This document shows positions 36,033-48,965 of a DNA stretch of 64,000 nucleotides, in pieces; position 1 is the first letter of the stretch, and every line of letters begins with the position of its first letter. A program made the position numbers and the translations under genes. Below the pieces are notes generated by a model. The model made no database searches and had not been told where the DNA came from. It saw only the letters and a list, made by a program, of their open reading frames with translations. The stretch covers positions 30,167,989 to 30,231,988 of the forward strand of contig NC_092572.1 of the NCBI RefSeq assembly GCF_037975245.1, given 5' to 3'. Source of the stretch: Apostichopus japonicus. Lineage: Eukaryota; Echinodermata; Holothuroidea; Aspidochirotida; Stichopodidae.

Positions 36033-37666
36033 TAAATTATCATTATTCCATGAAATAACGATGTCAAGCAGGAATGGGCTCAAAATTAATCATGGGCCAC
36101 TGTTAGATTAAACCCAATGCTTGGCCACCACACTTTGAGTTGTTTTCTGCACCTACCCCTTTGACACCATTGGCTATATTAAAGTACATGGAAAAAAAAC
36201 AGCAAATTCTGCATGGATATATAAGATATAATGGATATATAATATTAAAGGCCCTGTATCTTGTGAGAAATTATGCATACATATACATCAATATCTTTAC
36301 AATAGTACTTCATCATAATGACATTGCCTGAAACTCATTATCATGAACAAGAGTTAGGAGACTTATTGCTTAAAGTATGCCTCTGTGGACTACATTGAAA
36401 GGGTTTTGGAAACTTCTCAGACCACCAAAAGGTTCAGAATCTATCAATCTTGAACTGATGGTTGTGATTATGTAGTGTTTAGTTCAAAGACTGCAAGATG
36501 TAGACATGTGCTTGGTGGACAATCATGCCTGTGATAGCTGAGATCAATTTCTTCACTTCCTGGTAAGGATTTTAACATCTGTTGCTGTAATTTCTTGTTT
36601 ATACTGCTCAAGATTTCCTCACATTTGTTCACACCACATATTAACAGGTTATCTAAAAGTTGAAACCTTCAGTTGCTAATCTATGCTCCAATGTGTTTTG
36701 GTCATGTAAACGTTTCGATACTAATGCATAGTTCTTTGGTAAATACAGCTTGCTTTTGTTAGAAACCTCTCAAATATTCTCAATTTCAAGCTGTATTCTT
36801 CAGACGCAGTTGAAGTACTTATAAGGTGCATGTCTTGCCTCAAGCTGTTTTCGTTAGCTTGCTTTCCTAGTAAGAGTTCTATTGTTGTCAAAATCTCTAC
36901 CCCTTGGCATTTCAGTTTTCAAAATGTTTTGGGCAGATTTGCTAAATAATCAGATTACTTGCAAGTTTCACATTTTTCGAAGAAGAAGCTTTTGGAACAG
37001 AAGTCAAAATGTCAGAATTGTGGATTATACTATATAAGTGGCAGGTGGTGACCTTTGAGGATGTGTTTTAAAGTTTTTAATATATTTGTAACTTTATGTA
37101 ACTTGGGGTTATTGTCCACTGCAGTAGTAAACTATCTAATGGTAAACTATATAATACTAGACTGTCAAACCCAGAGCAAGGAACATGGTTTAAGCTAACA
37201 ATATTAAAGTAACATTTTCAGTACATTTGTCAGTCACAAGTGGTCTTTAAAGACTGTTATTTTCAAATCAAGGACATAGTAATACTTGTAAATAGGCAGC
37301 ATTACAATTTTTATGAATTGTGGACATCTTCAAAGAAAAGATCAGCTCCAGTGTTAAACTTGAATCCTTCAACAACAGGTAAGCAAATGAGTAATTATTT
37401 GTTAGAAATTGAATTGGATTTTAACTGCATATTCTCAGGGGCACAAATGCCAAATTACTAGGCTGTCTCTGGTGACTTTAAACAATTTTCTTTGCCTAAA
37501 CATATGACAGATATACTACTTGTTTGAAGTCCACACCCCATAGGAATTGTCAAAACTGTACATAGACTGATCAGGTATTTTGACTGATTATTTATCCAGT
37601 CCTGGTACATAAGTACTGTACTGTATGTGTACTTGTGATGAGCAATGAGAGATGAGCTATACAGCT
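36033..37666. other. Unassigned AT-rich DNA
   Basis: No exon, repeat terminus or tandem structure recognised. Confidence 0.5.
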
Positions 37667-39274
37667 ATGGCAAGCCAAATGCTCAATAAATCGAGAAACA
37701 TGGTTTTTCACCGAAAAACTATGATTATCGGCAGATAAATATGGTTTTTCTGAGAAACATGGTTTATCGAACCATAAACAGGGATTTTCATTAGATATTC
37801 CATGTTTTTCTTTCGAAAATCCATGGTTTTATTTCGAAAATCCATGTTTATTGGCGATAAACCATGTTTATCGGCGATAAACCATGTTTTTCGACAGATA
37901 AACTTGGTTTATCCCCGACAAACATGGTTTATCGCCGACAAACATGGTTTATCGCCGACAAACATGGTTTATCGCCGACAAACATGGTTTATAGACTGAT
38001 AAACCATGTTTTTCGGCAATAAACCAATATCTGTCGAAAAACATGGTTTATCGCCGATAAACATGGTTTATCGCCGATGAACATGGTTTATCGCTGATAA
38101 ACATGGTTTATCAACTGTTAAATCATGTTTTTCGTCGAAAATCCATGTTTATCGGCGATAAACCATGTTTATCGACCGATAAGCATAGTTTATCGGCGAT
38201 AAATCATGTTTTTATATTTGGCGACTGATGAAAATTTACCGGAACTAATTCCAAAACTCTACATGTTATGTTAGTATATATAGTATAAATCTTTAGTTCT
38301 GAAGCCGCATGTGGGCGAGCCCTACGCAAACTTCGTATGGGCCCGGTCCTTTCCATAATTAAGAACAACGAAATATGGCCCCTGTTACCGATGTGAAACT
38401 GTTCATGGTGTGCACCGGGTTGTATCTCCTGATAAATTCTGCGTTGGCGCCTTTGCCGAATAGAGAGGAGAGAGTATCAAATTCCCAACCCTAAGTTGAC
38501 AATTTCATACACAGACTTTCCAGCTTACTGCAGAATTTTTGTACTGTAATTTAAATAAAATCTTATATAGCGCACTATACGCGCGATGCATCTGTGCACT
38601 TAACAAACAATCTAGAAAATTTAATGCCAAAACAGGTTTGACTTTGCTTAGCCATTGGACTATATTGGTTGATTTACGACTGTGTCAGATCGATGACGGT
38701 GTACTATTACTAAGCCTGTGCGTTGCCGATTATTATTCCGCACTTGTCCATATGCGGACTGTGCGGGACCGTAGCTATATTTTTACGCGATAAACATGGT
38801 TTATCGGCGATAAGCATGGTTATCGGCGATAAACCATGTTTCTCGATAGATAAACATGGTTTATCGGCGATAAACCATGTTTCTCAATAGATAAACATGG
38901 TTTATTGGCGAAAAAACCTTGTTATCGCTCAAAAAATCATGTTTATCGCTTGAAAAACATGGATTATCGCAGGTAATCATGGATTGTCACAGATAAACCA
39001 TGTTTATCTATCGAGAAACATGGTTTGTCGCCGATAAACCAAGTTTATCGCCGATAAACCATGTTTATCTCCGAAAAACCATGTTTATCAGTGATAATCC
39101 GTGTTTCTCAAGCGATAAACATGGATTCTCGCCGATAAACCTGAACCGAAAATCCATGTTTTTCGGTCGAAAAACATGGTTTTTCGATCGAAAAACATGG
39201 TTTATCAGTCGATAAACATGGTTTTTCGACCGATAATCCATGTTTTTCGATTTGTTGAGCAATTGGCTTGCCAT
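37667..39274 (+). mobile_element. Palindrome-packed non-autonomous element, 1.6 kb
   Basis: Inverted termini begin ATGGCAAGCCAAATGCTCAA at the left and complement the right end GCAATTGGCTTGCCAT with few mismatches. A short direct repeat TACAGC (37660..37665 and 39276..39281) lies outside, part of a diverged 8-bp duplication. Both subterminal blocks (about 37695..38215 and 38785..39250) consist of dozens of AAACATGG or CCATGTTT half-palindromes joined by ATCGGCGAT or ATCGCCGAT linkers. The central 560 bp is unique and less AT-rich. Non-autonomous DNA transposon is inference from termini; no coding capacity. Confidence 0.7.
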
Positions 39275-40777
39275 TTACAGCCTGAGTTATCTGTTTGAAA
39301 GATCCAATACAACACAAGTCAGGTTCAAAAGCTAGGCCACACATGCATATCTACCAACATGTCTTTCAAAAATGGGGACATCCCCAAAAATGGAACATTC
39401 GGGGGGAAAAAGTTGGGAGAATTGGGCAAATTCAATGAAAAGATGATATTGTTATAAAAACTTGGCCAAAAAGGTTTCAATGTTTTGCACATCATGTCTG
39501 CAATAAGATAATACAAGTAGTAATGCTGTGGCAGTTGGAGGTGGCTGTTAGTGTAAAATACTTCAACTAGCCATTCACAGTCATAATATCATTGATCTGT
39601 TCATGTTTTACTCTTCCTTAACTTTCCAATTTGAGTGATAGTATATGAAATATAAGTTGATCAATAGTTACCTTCCATGTATTTTATGCTTTTCCTGTTT
39701 GAATACATACAGTATATCACTATAATGTCTACCACTGAAAGTTTGCTAAATGTTACAGCATGACTCACTCTTGTTGGGTGATAATCCTCCATGAGTAGTC
39801 CATGGTGTAACCAGGAAGCTGTCACAGGTATTTAGCCACAAACTTATTGTAGCAGCACATAAGCAATATTTGGTGGCTCAGGTACATTGGTCATGATGAT
39901 TGTAATGAGGTCATGTTGAAAGCATAACATCACTTCAGTACAGTAGAATGGACCTACAGTATACTAAGTCAGTTTAGAAAACATTTTACGTTAATATTGG
40001 GCTTGAGGCAATGGATACACTTTACAGGCCTAAATGATTTACATTAATTTCAGGGACTAAACTTTTAACATTCCACAATAAACATATGAAATGAAATATA
40101 AAGAGAAACAACACGGTTGTCAGATCCTAATAGCACCATCACATCACAGGTTTTTAAATTACCAGCTCCCAGACATGACTTTTAAACTAGGATACAGGTC
40201 CCAAGTGGAAAAAGATTATTCTTAGCTATTTGGGGGATTAAATCTTCACAATGACCTCTGTCAGCTCAATATTTGTGTGAGCTGTTTGGGGAAGTTGTTC
40301 ATGACATTTGCCTCCATCACATAGACCAACAATGATCTTAAAGTCATGCAGTGGTATTGGTGCAGGGATGTATACAGTTTTAAACCATGAAAATGGTTGT
40401 ACAAAATATTGATGCAGTCCTTGAGACTAGGCTTTAATAAGAAGTGTGTAAAAGTCTGCATGTACTATACCATGTGAATGAATTGTCTTAAACACCAGCC
40501 ATCATCTTTGACACTGGCGTCAGTGTGTAAAGGTGTAATAAACTTGCAATTCGTCACAAATATAATATCGTTTACAGTAGCAGATTGGTATATGACACCA
40601 AAGAAAAAATGATTACTGATCTTGTTTGAGAATGTCTCTGTTGTAGAGATGTTGCTTTCAGATCGGAGTTCGGCTGGTAAAGTAATTTGTCTGGGTACTT
40701 TGAATCTTTTTGCACTTATATATACCCATTCATTTGAAATGTTACAAACATTTTATGAAGTTTTTCTTTCATTGCAG
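39275..40777. other. Unassigned DNA upstream of the signal-peptide exon
   Basis: It should contain an intron end and perhaps an untranslated first exon of the Kirrel-like gene, because a splice acceptor precedes the start codon. I could not place that exon or a promoter. Confidence 0.4.
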
Positions 40778-40865
40778 GTGGTTACCATGGAAATATTCAA
40801 ATATGCAAACATTCTGTTTAGATGTTTATGGTTCTTTCTCGTCTTACAATTCTTTCGTGCTGAAG
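40778..40865 (+). CDS. kirrel-like: Kirrel-like gene, start-codon exon (signal peptide); coding from 40787
   Basis: The start codon at 40787 sits in ACCATGG, a strong Kozak context. The 26 complete codons give a basic/polar start and a hydrophobic core (CLWFFLVLQFF) ending RAE, a typical secretory signal. The exon stops at GAAG|GTGAGTT (donor GT at 40866), leaving one base (phase 1). A pyrimidine tract and TTTCATTGCAG immediately precede 40778, so an untranslated exon is likely upstream. Joining to the acceptor at 58952 restores a glycine codon and continues GQEQTFSKQP, so this is the N terminus of the protein at 58953. The role in the family is secretion and membrane targeting. Signal cleavage is probably near the Glu-Gly junction. 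Confidence 0.75.
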
Positions 40866-41512
40866 GTGAGTTAATTACTCTGAAATCAGAATACACACTG
40901 AAAGTAAACTAACATGCCATGCATCAGATCATGTACAAGCAAGTTTTTGTCAAATTTCAAGAAGAGATAAAAATGATCCCTATTTTTTACCCATAGCTAC
41001 TGTATAAAGTGAACATTTGTCGCTGAAAATCTTTCTCAGCTGTCATATATCTGATCCTTAACATTTATTGAAAGTAGCTACAGTTGCATGTCCTTAAACG
41101 GTAAGTTTTTATCTTTTTCTTACTTCAGTATTTCCTTACTTCAAGGGTAGTTTGCCTCTCAAAATACCAAAAGAATATCAAAATTGGCATTGACACTGGT
41201 TGATAGTACTTATCCCCTTTTGTTGAGAAAGTAATGTGGCTTGAAAGGTACTTGAAAAAACTGCATCTGATATGGTAATACTGTTACACTGTAGTCAGCT
41301 GCCTAAGATGCATGCCACAAGAAACAAGGATTCATATGAAAACGTATCCAAACTGTGCAATGTAAAGGAATTTTAGTAAAACCAAAGAAGATATATTAGA
41401 GTGGATTTGCTTGCTGCATGTAGGATACTTGAAGTATGTTCAACATTCAAATTGGCTGATGTAAAATATATACCCGAAAAGTACAAGAGAAACAAATTGG
41501 TCAGGTTTTTGG

Positions 41513-43207
41513 TAGTGTTCGACCAATAATCGGTTAGACAATCGGCATTGGGCCGATTATCAGACAATCGGTAAATAATCGGCATCGGCAAAATCCATTG
41601 CGCTACCGATTAGTTGGAACCGATTATTACGTTCGACATAAAGGATTGTATTTTCCGCGCTTTTGATACACCACAACCACAACGGGAGAAAAAATTTTGA
41701 TCATTCGATTCAGTGCTATTCATAGCCGGGAAAGGTGCACTAATCTACCGTGTAACGGTATCGTAAGTCCCTCGCGCGAGTTTGTACAAATGCTGTTCGA
41801 TACCCTATCCAGTTTTGGCAGTTAACATCATGCAGTATACCCGCGTAACAACACACAGTATAGCCGCGATAAGCTTAGGGGAACGACGTTTTTTTTTACT
41901 TCGCTTGTTGCATCTAACAAAAACACCTGTCTGTCATCATGTTAAACGATTGATAAGAAAGAAAAATTGTCTATACTAAATATAATCACCAAATCAGTAT
42001 ACTTTTGAACCACTTTGGCCGTTTCACCGTAGGTGAAAACTGGAAAGTGAAAACAATAACATTAGGCTTTGTTCATTGTGAGAACTACGTACATTAGGCT
42101 AGTCTGGCTGAAGAACGGTTGAGAAAATGCGCCCAAGATTTTACAAATGGCATAAAATGATGAAATCAAGGCTCCAAATACACCTCAAAATCCATAAACA
42201 CGTTTGGCGACATTCCTCAGAAGTTCTACTGCATAACAGTATTTTGTGATTAGGCAAACATTCTTATGCATATTTTTACGAAAAACCCTATAAACTTTTT
42301 TTCCTATGTACCATACGTGCTAACAGTAACTAAACTCCTTACCGCAACCGACTAAAAGCAAGTCTGATTTCCAGTGACACGCCGCGACAAAGTCAATGGG
42401 ACTTTAGTGTGTGATTTCTCCCACATGTAGTTAAGTCAATGGAGAAGCGCCATTGACTTACTGTGTATGATCGTTTGAAACAACGTTCGTTCAATCTCAA
42501 GTTTTACCGCGTAGATGGTAATCACTTAAAACTTGAAGCAAACGTTCGGGATTGTTTTATTTTTCATAATAAAATATAACTGTTAGCAAACTGCTTATCC
42601 ACTAAAGAGCCTGTGTAAGAATATGTTATAAGTAATGTGGCGTTACATTTCGATCCTGCTAGGATCGAAATTTAGGCCAACTTACTCTTAGGCCTACACA
42701 TTATTTTTCATATCAGATTATATATCTCGATATCAGCTAACGAAATAACGAATATTTTATTTACGTCCGATATACTTTTTACTTTATTTACGTTGGAGTT
42801 GCAACACTGATAATGTTTAAATTGCAGTTGTAAAACCTGTCCCTAACTTTTTTGTTTTTCATTTCGTAGCCAATGGCTAATATTTCCCCCCTTCTGTAGT
42901 CTGTACAGTACCGTGTTGTGGCGGGATTGCAATATTGCGACTCCTCGTTATAATCGTACATCGCCCTATGTATGTATTACAGTGATCTTTACTTGCTCCA
43001 TTAATCTTTACTGTGAAAAGTTAAGTCGTTCATTTACAACTTTGATTGTATTGGCCTAGAAGTTGGTAATCATGCATAACACTTAATCATACATTAGGCC
43101 AGTTCCACGAAAATTTTGAAATAATCGGTAATCGGCAATCGGCCGATTGTCACAGGAAATAATCGGTAATCGGTAAAACCGATTGTCATACAATCGGTCG
43201 AACACTA
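41513..43207 (+). mobile_element. Non-autonomous hAT-type element, 1.7 kb
   Basis: Ends TAGTGTTCGACC and GGTCGAACACTA are inverted repeats. A perfect 8-bp duplication GTTTTTGG flanks it (41505..41512 and 43208..43215). The subterminal regions repeat AATCGG/CCGATT motifs on both sides. There is no intact transposase frame. A deleted relative is at 7559..7904. Confidence 0.92.
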
Positions 43208-43234
43208 GTTTTTGGTTTCGATGATAATCATAAC

Positions 43235-43275
43235 CTGGCATGTGTGTGTGCGTGTGTGTGTGAGTGTGTTTGTGA
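43235..43275 (+). repeat. (TG)n microsatellite
   Basis: TGTGTGTG runs with few interruptions. Confidence 0.9.
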
Positions 43276-44060
43276 TGCCCAGCTTGTAAACACAATATCT
43301 CAAGAAGGGAAGGTCAGACCAATTTCATATTGAATGTGTAGAAGTACCACATTGAGTACAAGAAGCCTATTGTTTTTGGTGGAGATCAAAGGTCATTTGG
43401 GGGCACCAGGGGTCAAATTGTGAAAACATTGTAAACTCGATATCTCAAAAAGGAAAGGTCAGACCAATTTCATATTGGATGTGTAGAAGAACTACATTAA
43501 TTACAGGGAGCCTATTGTTTTTGGTCAAAGTGTGAAAACCTTGTAAACACGATATCTCAAGATGGGAAGCATGAACAGATTTCATATTTAGTGTGTAGAA
43601 GTACCACATTAAGTACAAGTCTATTGTTTTTGGTGGAGGTAAAAGGTCATTTGGGGTCACCAGGGGTCAAAATGTGAAAACATCATAAACACGATATCGC
43701 AAGAAGGGAATCATGGGCAGACCTCATATTTGGTGTGTAGGAGTACCACATTGTGTAAAAGAAGCCTATTGCTTTTGGTGGAGGGCAAAGGTCATTTGAG
43801 GTCACCAGGGGTCAAATTGTGAAAACCTTGTAATCACAATATCTCAATACTGGAAGCTTGCTCCGACCTCTTATTTATCTGTGTAGAAGTACCACATTGA
43901 GTTAATGTAGCCCATTGTTTTGGTGGAGGTCATTTGAGGTCATCAGAGGTCAATTCGTGAAATCCTTGTAAACATGTACTGTACTCACTATAAGTTACGT
44001 CAAATTCATGAAGAAAACTGCTCATGTTACATCATCAAAACCACAATTCAGTTTTGCATT
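43276..44060 (+). repeat. Loose tandem of about five units with AGGTCA half-sites
   Basis: Each unit runs: AAACACGATATCTCAA, a phrase ending CATATT, GTGTAGAAGTACCACATT, CCTATTGTTTTTGGTGGAGG, then CAAAGGTCATTTGAGGTCAC and CAGGGGTCAAA. Unit length is about 120-180 bp with deletions. Similar single units are scattered at 30-32 kb and 21.9 kb, so it is an interspersed family that has also expanded locally. Confidence 0.75.
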
Positions 44061-44224
44061 CTGTTTTTTTTTTTTCCCCCTTTTCCTTGTTCTCTTTTTT
44101 GTTTCCTTTCCTCTACATTCTGTTGCATGTACCCATGCATTGCTTTTAATTTGTTTTTACGCCCATTTGTTTTTTGTTTCAATGGCGAAGACTTAGTAGC
44201 CTTTGCGATCATGCTAGCGCATGT

Positions 44225-45065
44225 GACAGCTTGTAGACATGATATCTCAACAGCCATAAGTTCAGTCAATGGTCATTCTTGGTAGGTAGATGTCCCATGA
44301 TGTGTAGATGTTCTCCATTGTTTGTGGTTCCCATCTCTTGAATAGTAATGAGTAATAATGACCTTAACATGAAATTTTAAAATTTCAATTTCTCTTCAAG
44401 CATATGTCCGATTTAGCTAATACTTGCTATTGGGATGTCAAATAAGTACATGTTCTTTGCTACAAGGACATTTACCTAATTAATATTCATGTTAATCATG
44501 TATGATTGGGACTTAATAGGAAAGCAACTTGTCAGCATCATATCTCAACAAACGCAAGTTGAATCAATGTCATACATGGTAGATAGATGCCCAATGATGA
44601 GTAGATGTGCCTTATTGTTTGTGATTCTCATCTCATTAATATTAATGAGTGGGTGGGTGGGGCTTACTGGAAAATTTGTAAATTGTCAATATCTCTTCTA
44701 CCGTATTTGCAATATTAGTTTATAGTTTTAATGGTGATGTGACTATAGCAATTGTACATTTTCTTTGCAACAACAATTTTACCTCATTATATTATGGATG
44801 GGTGGGGCTTAATGGGAAATCGTCGAATACAGCTTGTTAACACGATATCTCCACAAACACAAGTTGAATCAATACTTGATAGATAGATGGCCTATGCTGA
44901 TTAGATTTGCTTTATTGGTTTAGTTTCCCATTCTTGAATATTAATGAGTGGGCAGGCTTACCATAACATTTTAAAAATGTCAACCTGCAACCATGTGATC
45001 GATTAAGTTTATACTTAGTATGTGATGTAATTTCATATTATGTACATATGTTCTTTGTAACAACA
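44225..45065 (+). repeat. Three diverged units of a 250-330 bp repeat
   Basis: The blocks GATATCTCAAC, TGAATCAATG, GGTAGATAGATG, TATTGTTTGTG and ATTAATGAGTGGG recur in the same order at about 44230, 44525 and 44835. They relate to 34150..34549. Confidence 0.65.
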
Positions 45066-45530
45066 ATTTGGCCTACATTCGGGCCAGGTAGGCCCAAATT
45101 TTCTTTTCACCTCAAATGCAATTTGTGACACATTCTTTGGGCCTAAATTTATGGGGCCCAATAGTTTTTGGACTATAGGGACCCACATTTCTTGGGGCCC
45201 AATTTTGTTAAAAAATGTTTAAAAAAACATCCAAACTTGGAATGTTGTTGTTGGTTAGTAGCTGTCACATGTTGGCCTAAAATTTTTGGGATCGTCTGGG
45301 CCCCAAACTATTCTTGGTGCTTTTTTAAGGCTGGGTGGGCCCAAATTTGTTTTCCACCTCAAATGCACTATGGGACACATTCTTTGGGCCTAAATTTGTG
45401 GGCCCAATATTTTTGGGCCCACAATTTTGGAGGTTCACCTTTTGGGGGCAAATAAATTTTTGAGTAAGTTTGTTTGCTCTGAATATTTTTGGGGTCATTT
45501 GGGCGCAAAACTTTATTATACTATGTCACT
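45066..45530 (+). repeat. Degenerate GGGCCCAAATTT-type simple repeat
   Basis: Short phrases such as GGGGCCCAAT, TGGGCCTAAATTT and GGGCCCACAATTTTG recur irregularly. The 95-codon frame across it is a by-product. Confidence 0.6.
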
Positions 45531-46097
45531 AATTAGACTGTCAACATGATAACTGATTCCTGGTACCTTCCTTTATATGATGCCGAATATAATCGTCTTC
45601 AATTTTGGTGTGCACAAGTGAATATTATCATGTAATTGTATATCTTACCACACTATGAATATGTTCAGACATGGGAACCACTAAACGTTTTTGTTTTCTG
45701 GGAATTAAACTTGGACACAATGTTCGTTGGATGTTGGGCTACTTTTGAACACCCGGAAGCGAAGGTCAAAGGTCATTTAGGAGTCCCTACAGGACATTAT
45801 ATGAAAACCTTTGAAATGCATCTCTTCTTTCTCAGGGGACCACATGTTCTTGAAAGTTAATTGATGATGTCCTACCAAGGAATGTTTGGAATGTTGGAAT
45901 ACATGTGGTCAGCAGTACCTCTTATGTCACAGAGGACTGTGTGAGTGTCAGTACAATAAACACTCGAACTACTGTAGGAGTGCCTGTTCTGCAACAGTAC
46001 AATATATTCTGGTAACTAGGAGGAGATCCCCTAACATATTGTTGGAACAGGTGGAAAATGTAAACAAAATTGTAAACCACCATCACTGTTGGGTGCA
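45531..46097. other. Unassigned intron DNA
   Basis: It contains one perfect direct repeat AGGTCAAAGGTCA at 45763..45775. A cysteine-containing frame at 45886..46101 matches no family I know. Confidence 0.45.
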
Positions 46098-46707
46098 TTA
46101 AAGCAGCATTTTGCGTCCTTTTCTATGATTTTTCTCAACCTCACTGACTCCACTTTGCCATAACGACATACATAACTAGCTTATCTATTTAAATCTTACT
46201 TCAAATGGTGGCATAAAAGTCAAAAAATTTGCAACTTTCAACTTTGTTTTTCTCCAAGATATTTTCCGTTGGGATCCCAATAAACCTCGCCCATAATATG
46301 AATATTTAAACACTACGAACGTCATTGACAGATACGTAATACAACAACCATGCCTCATCTGTGTACAGTATATATGGCAGTTGTACAAGGGAGTTCCATA
46401 ACAACTCCCTGGTTGTACCAACGCAAAGTCTTGAATCTATTTTTAGCAACGGCTGCATCTCTGATTGGTTGATTTCAAACTAGTGGGTTTTGGGGAACTG
46501 TATGCGTTTAGTTTTAAATGTGGAATTTGTCGTGGACACTATTCTCGTTATCTACAAAATATTCTTAATTACTCGCCAATTAACATTATTGGCAGGGAAA
46601 AACTTGGCTAATATCTTAGTTTGCTGTTTTGTGATTGATATGTAAAAAACTTGATGGATATGTCAACAAAGTAGAAAACGGCGACCAAACGCAAAATGCT
46701 GCTTTAA
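46098..46707 (-). mobile_element. TTAA-flanked MITE, copy 2 (opposite orientation to copy 1)
   Basis: TTAA occurs at both edges (46098..46101 and 46704..46707), with termini AGCAGCATTTTGCG and CGCAAAATGCTGCT. It aligns along its whole length with the complement of 753..1381. Confidence 0.88.
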
Positions 46708-48775
46708 GAACATATTGACAAAGGTCTCACTCAAGGCTCAAATGCCCTCCAAACTACCAATAATTTCTGCTGCTACTGCAACTAATTAACATAAAAATAA
46801 CAGAAGTAACAATGACATATATACAAAGCCATCTAAATACTTTTAATATGCAAATGAGCTTCTCTTGACAATATAGACAATTTACATAACATACACTCTT
46901 ACATTAGTCACCAAACTGTCTCGACAAGATCCTAGTTTTGTATTTGGATGTGTGAGTTTTTATAATATTCCAGTCACTTGTTACTGCTTATGTGGTTGGT
47001 GTTGTAATCATAAGTTTGCCAAATGGCAATCATAGGAGTGGTGAGAGCTTTTAATTCACATGGGCAATTCATGATTCATAATATACAGACATCTTCAATA
47101 AAGACAGTTTTCACCTGTACCTTTGCTGTACTGTGCCAGTATAGGCAGCACAGCTACGGTAGATCAACCAGGCTATGTTTCAATAGTATATACATTGGAA
47201 GTTTTCAACAGAATTTGTACTCAACAACAACCTTGCATTAAATTTTATGTCCTAAGTTTAAATCCAAACTCAAAGCATCAAGTTGTAAATAATCAGTGCT
47301 GAAATTTTATGTATGAAATTTTTATGACTTTCAGTTCAGAGTTCATGATTGAAAGATCATAAAATGACACTACAATATGCGAGATGTCAGCATTAAAGGG
47401 AGGTGAATGTTTGATGGGAAATTGCAACGAGAATGTCCCACATTGTCCTTTCTCTGCACTTCATTCTGCATACTGTAGAAGCATTGGAATTCACTTCAAA
47501 AACACAACTTTGTTTCATACCTATAAATTAAGATTTAATGGAGTAAAATGTATAAACAAACTTTGTTATGTTACCAGCGGGGGATGCTATGACTGAAGGA
47601 TAATGCTACAAAACAAAACTATCAAAATCAAAACAATTTGCAAAGAAGAGATGGGATTTAAAAAGGCAGTGTTCTTTTAAGTCTGTATACTTTTGTGTAC
47701 CAAACTTTCTACACAGGTATGCATTTTGCATTTATTGTGATAAAACTTCCATTAACTGTTATAAAAGTGGAATAGCAGCTAACCAAGTACTTAAAAGTAC
47801 TATATGTAAATAACGTTTTATTTTCAGTAATGAAAAAGCAATATATTTCCAAAATGACTGGTTTACCTTCTTCTGTGTGTGTGATGATAACACTGACATG
47901 GAAAAGTGATTTAAGCAAAACATTTTTAGAATCCATTGGATTGGCAATCAATGAGATCCTTGTTGGATCAATAATTGTAATCAAGGCCACTTTACTTTAA
48001 GATAGATGAATCCATTGCTCTCAGCAATCTGGCTCTACTACTGTATGTCTATGTGATGTAGTATAATTCCAATGAGGCTCATAGATTCTCAGCTATAATA
48101 TAGGGGAACATATACATAATTGATGTCACATGATTAAGCAAGAAATGTGGTATTGGTTTGCTTTATATCTGATTTGATGTTGATTTATGTTTCTCAGAAT
48201 CAGCATGACTAATCAGAGGCTGGGAAGACCACCATTATCTGACTTACAAACAAAAATACTTCTGAGCAACAAACAGTGTGCATGGTCTGTCAGTTCTATC
48301 AGAAAATTAACATTGCTGCAGCACTATACATGTAACTTCTAGCCATGGCCTGCCTGATTACACTATTTAGAGAGAAATTGAATGTAGAGCCATGGACTAA
48401 TACACTAGAAAGAAATGGAACATAAAGTGTAAAATTAAGAGCGCTCTGAATGAAATGTGTTGCGTAAACACATGTTTGATCTACTGTAGATTAAATGGGA
48501 AATAAACCCTGAGGTTTTGTTGAGACCTCATAGTACAGACTAATATTCTCACACCCTCTGTGAAATAACTTATCAGAACTACCTTTCCCAACATTTCCAG
48601 GAATTTTCTATAAAAAAATTCCACACCTATGGGGTTGGCCATTATGCTAATTTCAATAAAGAGGGCGGGTCAAAAATTACGTCTGCAAGCCACATCGTAA
48701 CTTAAATAATTCCCCTCTCTGCATATGAGTTGTACATGTGCTCTCAGAGATTGTTCAGAAGTTGATGCAAAATGC
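46708..48775. other. Unassigned intron DNA
   Basis: No exon or repeat terminus recognised. Confidence 0.45.
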
Positions 48776-48965
48776 TGGAGTGCCAAGTATTTGGTTGTGT
48801 TAACAACAGAGGGGTGGAAGGAGCAGGGAAGGGAAAATGATATGATGTTATTCCTGACCGGAAGAGCTTTCCATAAAGAAGAGAACGTATAAAAGGCACA
48901 AAAGCACCAGGCTTGACCCTCCATCGCAGATCTGCTACTAGTGTTGGAAGTACTAGCTAGCATAA
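48776..48965 (+). pseudogene. Possible decayed THAP-type zinc-finger fragment
   Basis: On the plus strand a frame reads CQVFGCVNNR, like the C-x(2-4)-C start of a THAP DNA-binding domain, then PDRKSFP and a basic stretch (RRERIKGTK). Two in-frame stops interrupt it. THAP domains occur in P-element-like transposases and host regulators (established knowledge). The conserved distal Trp, Cys and His are not seen, so this is a weak call. Confidence 0.2.

Noticed and set aside
37802-39344. Frames of 65-78 codons in the palindromic block as proteins
   Set aside because: Similar peptides appear on both strands because the motif is a palindrome; this is not coding sequence.
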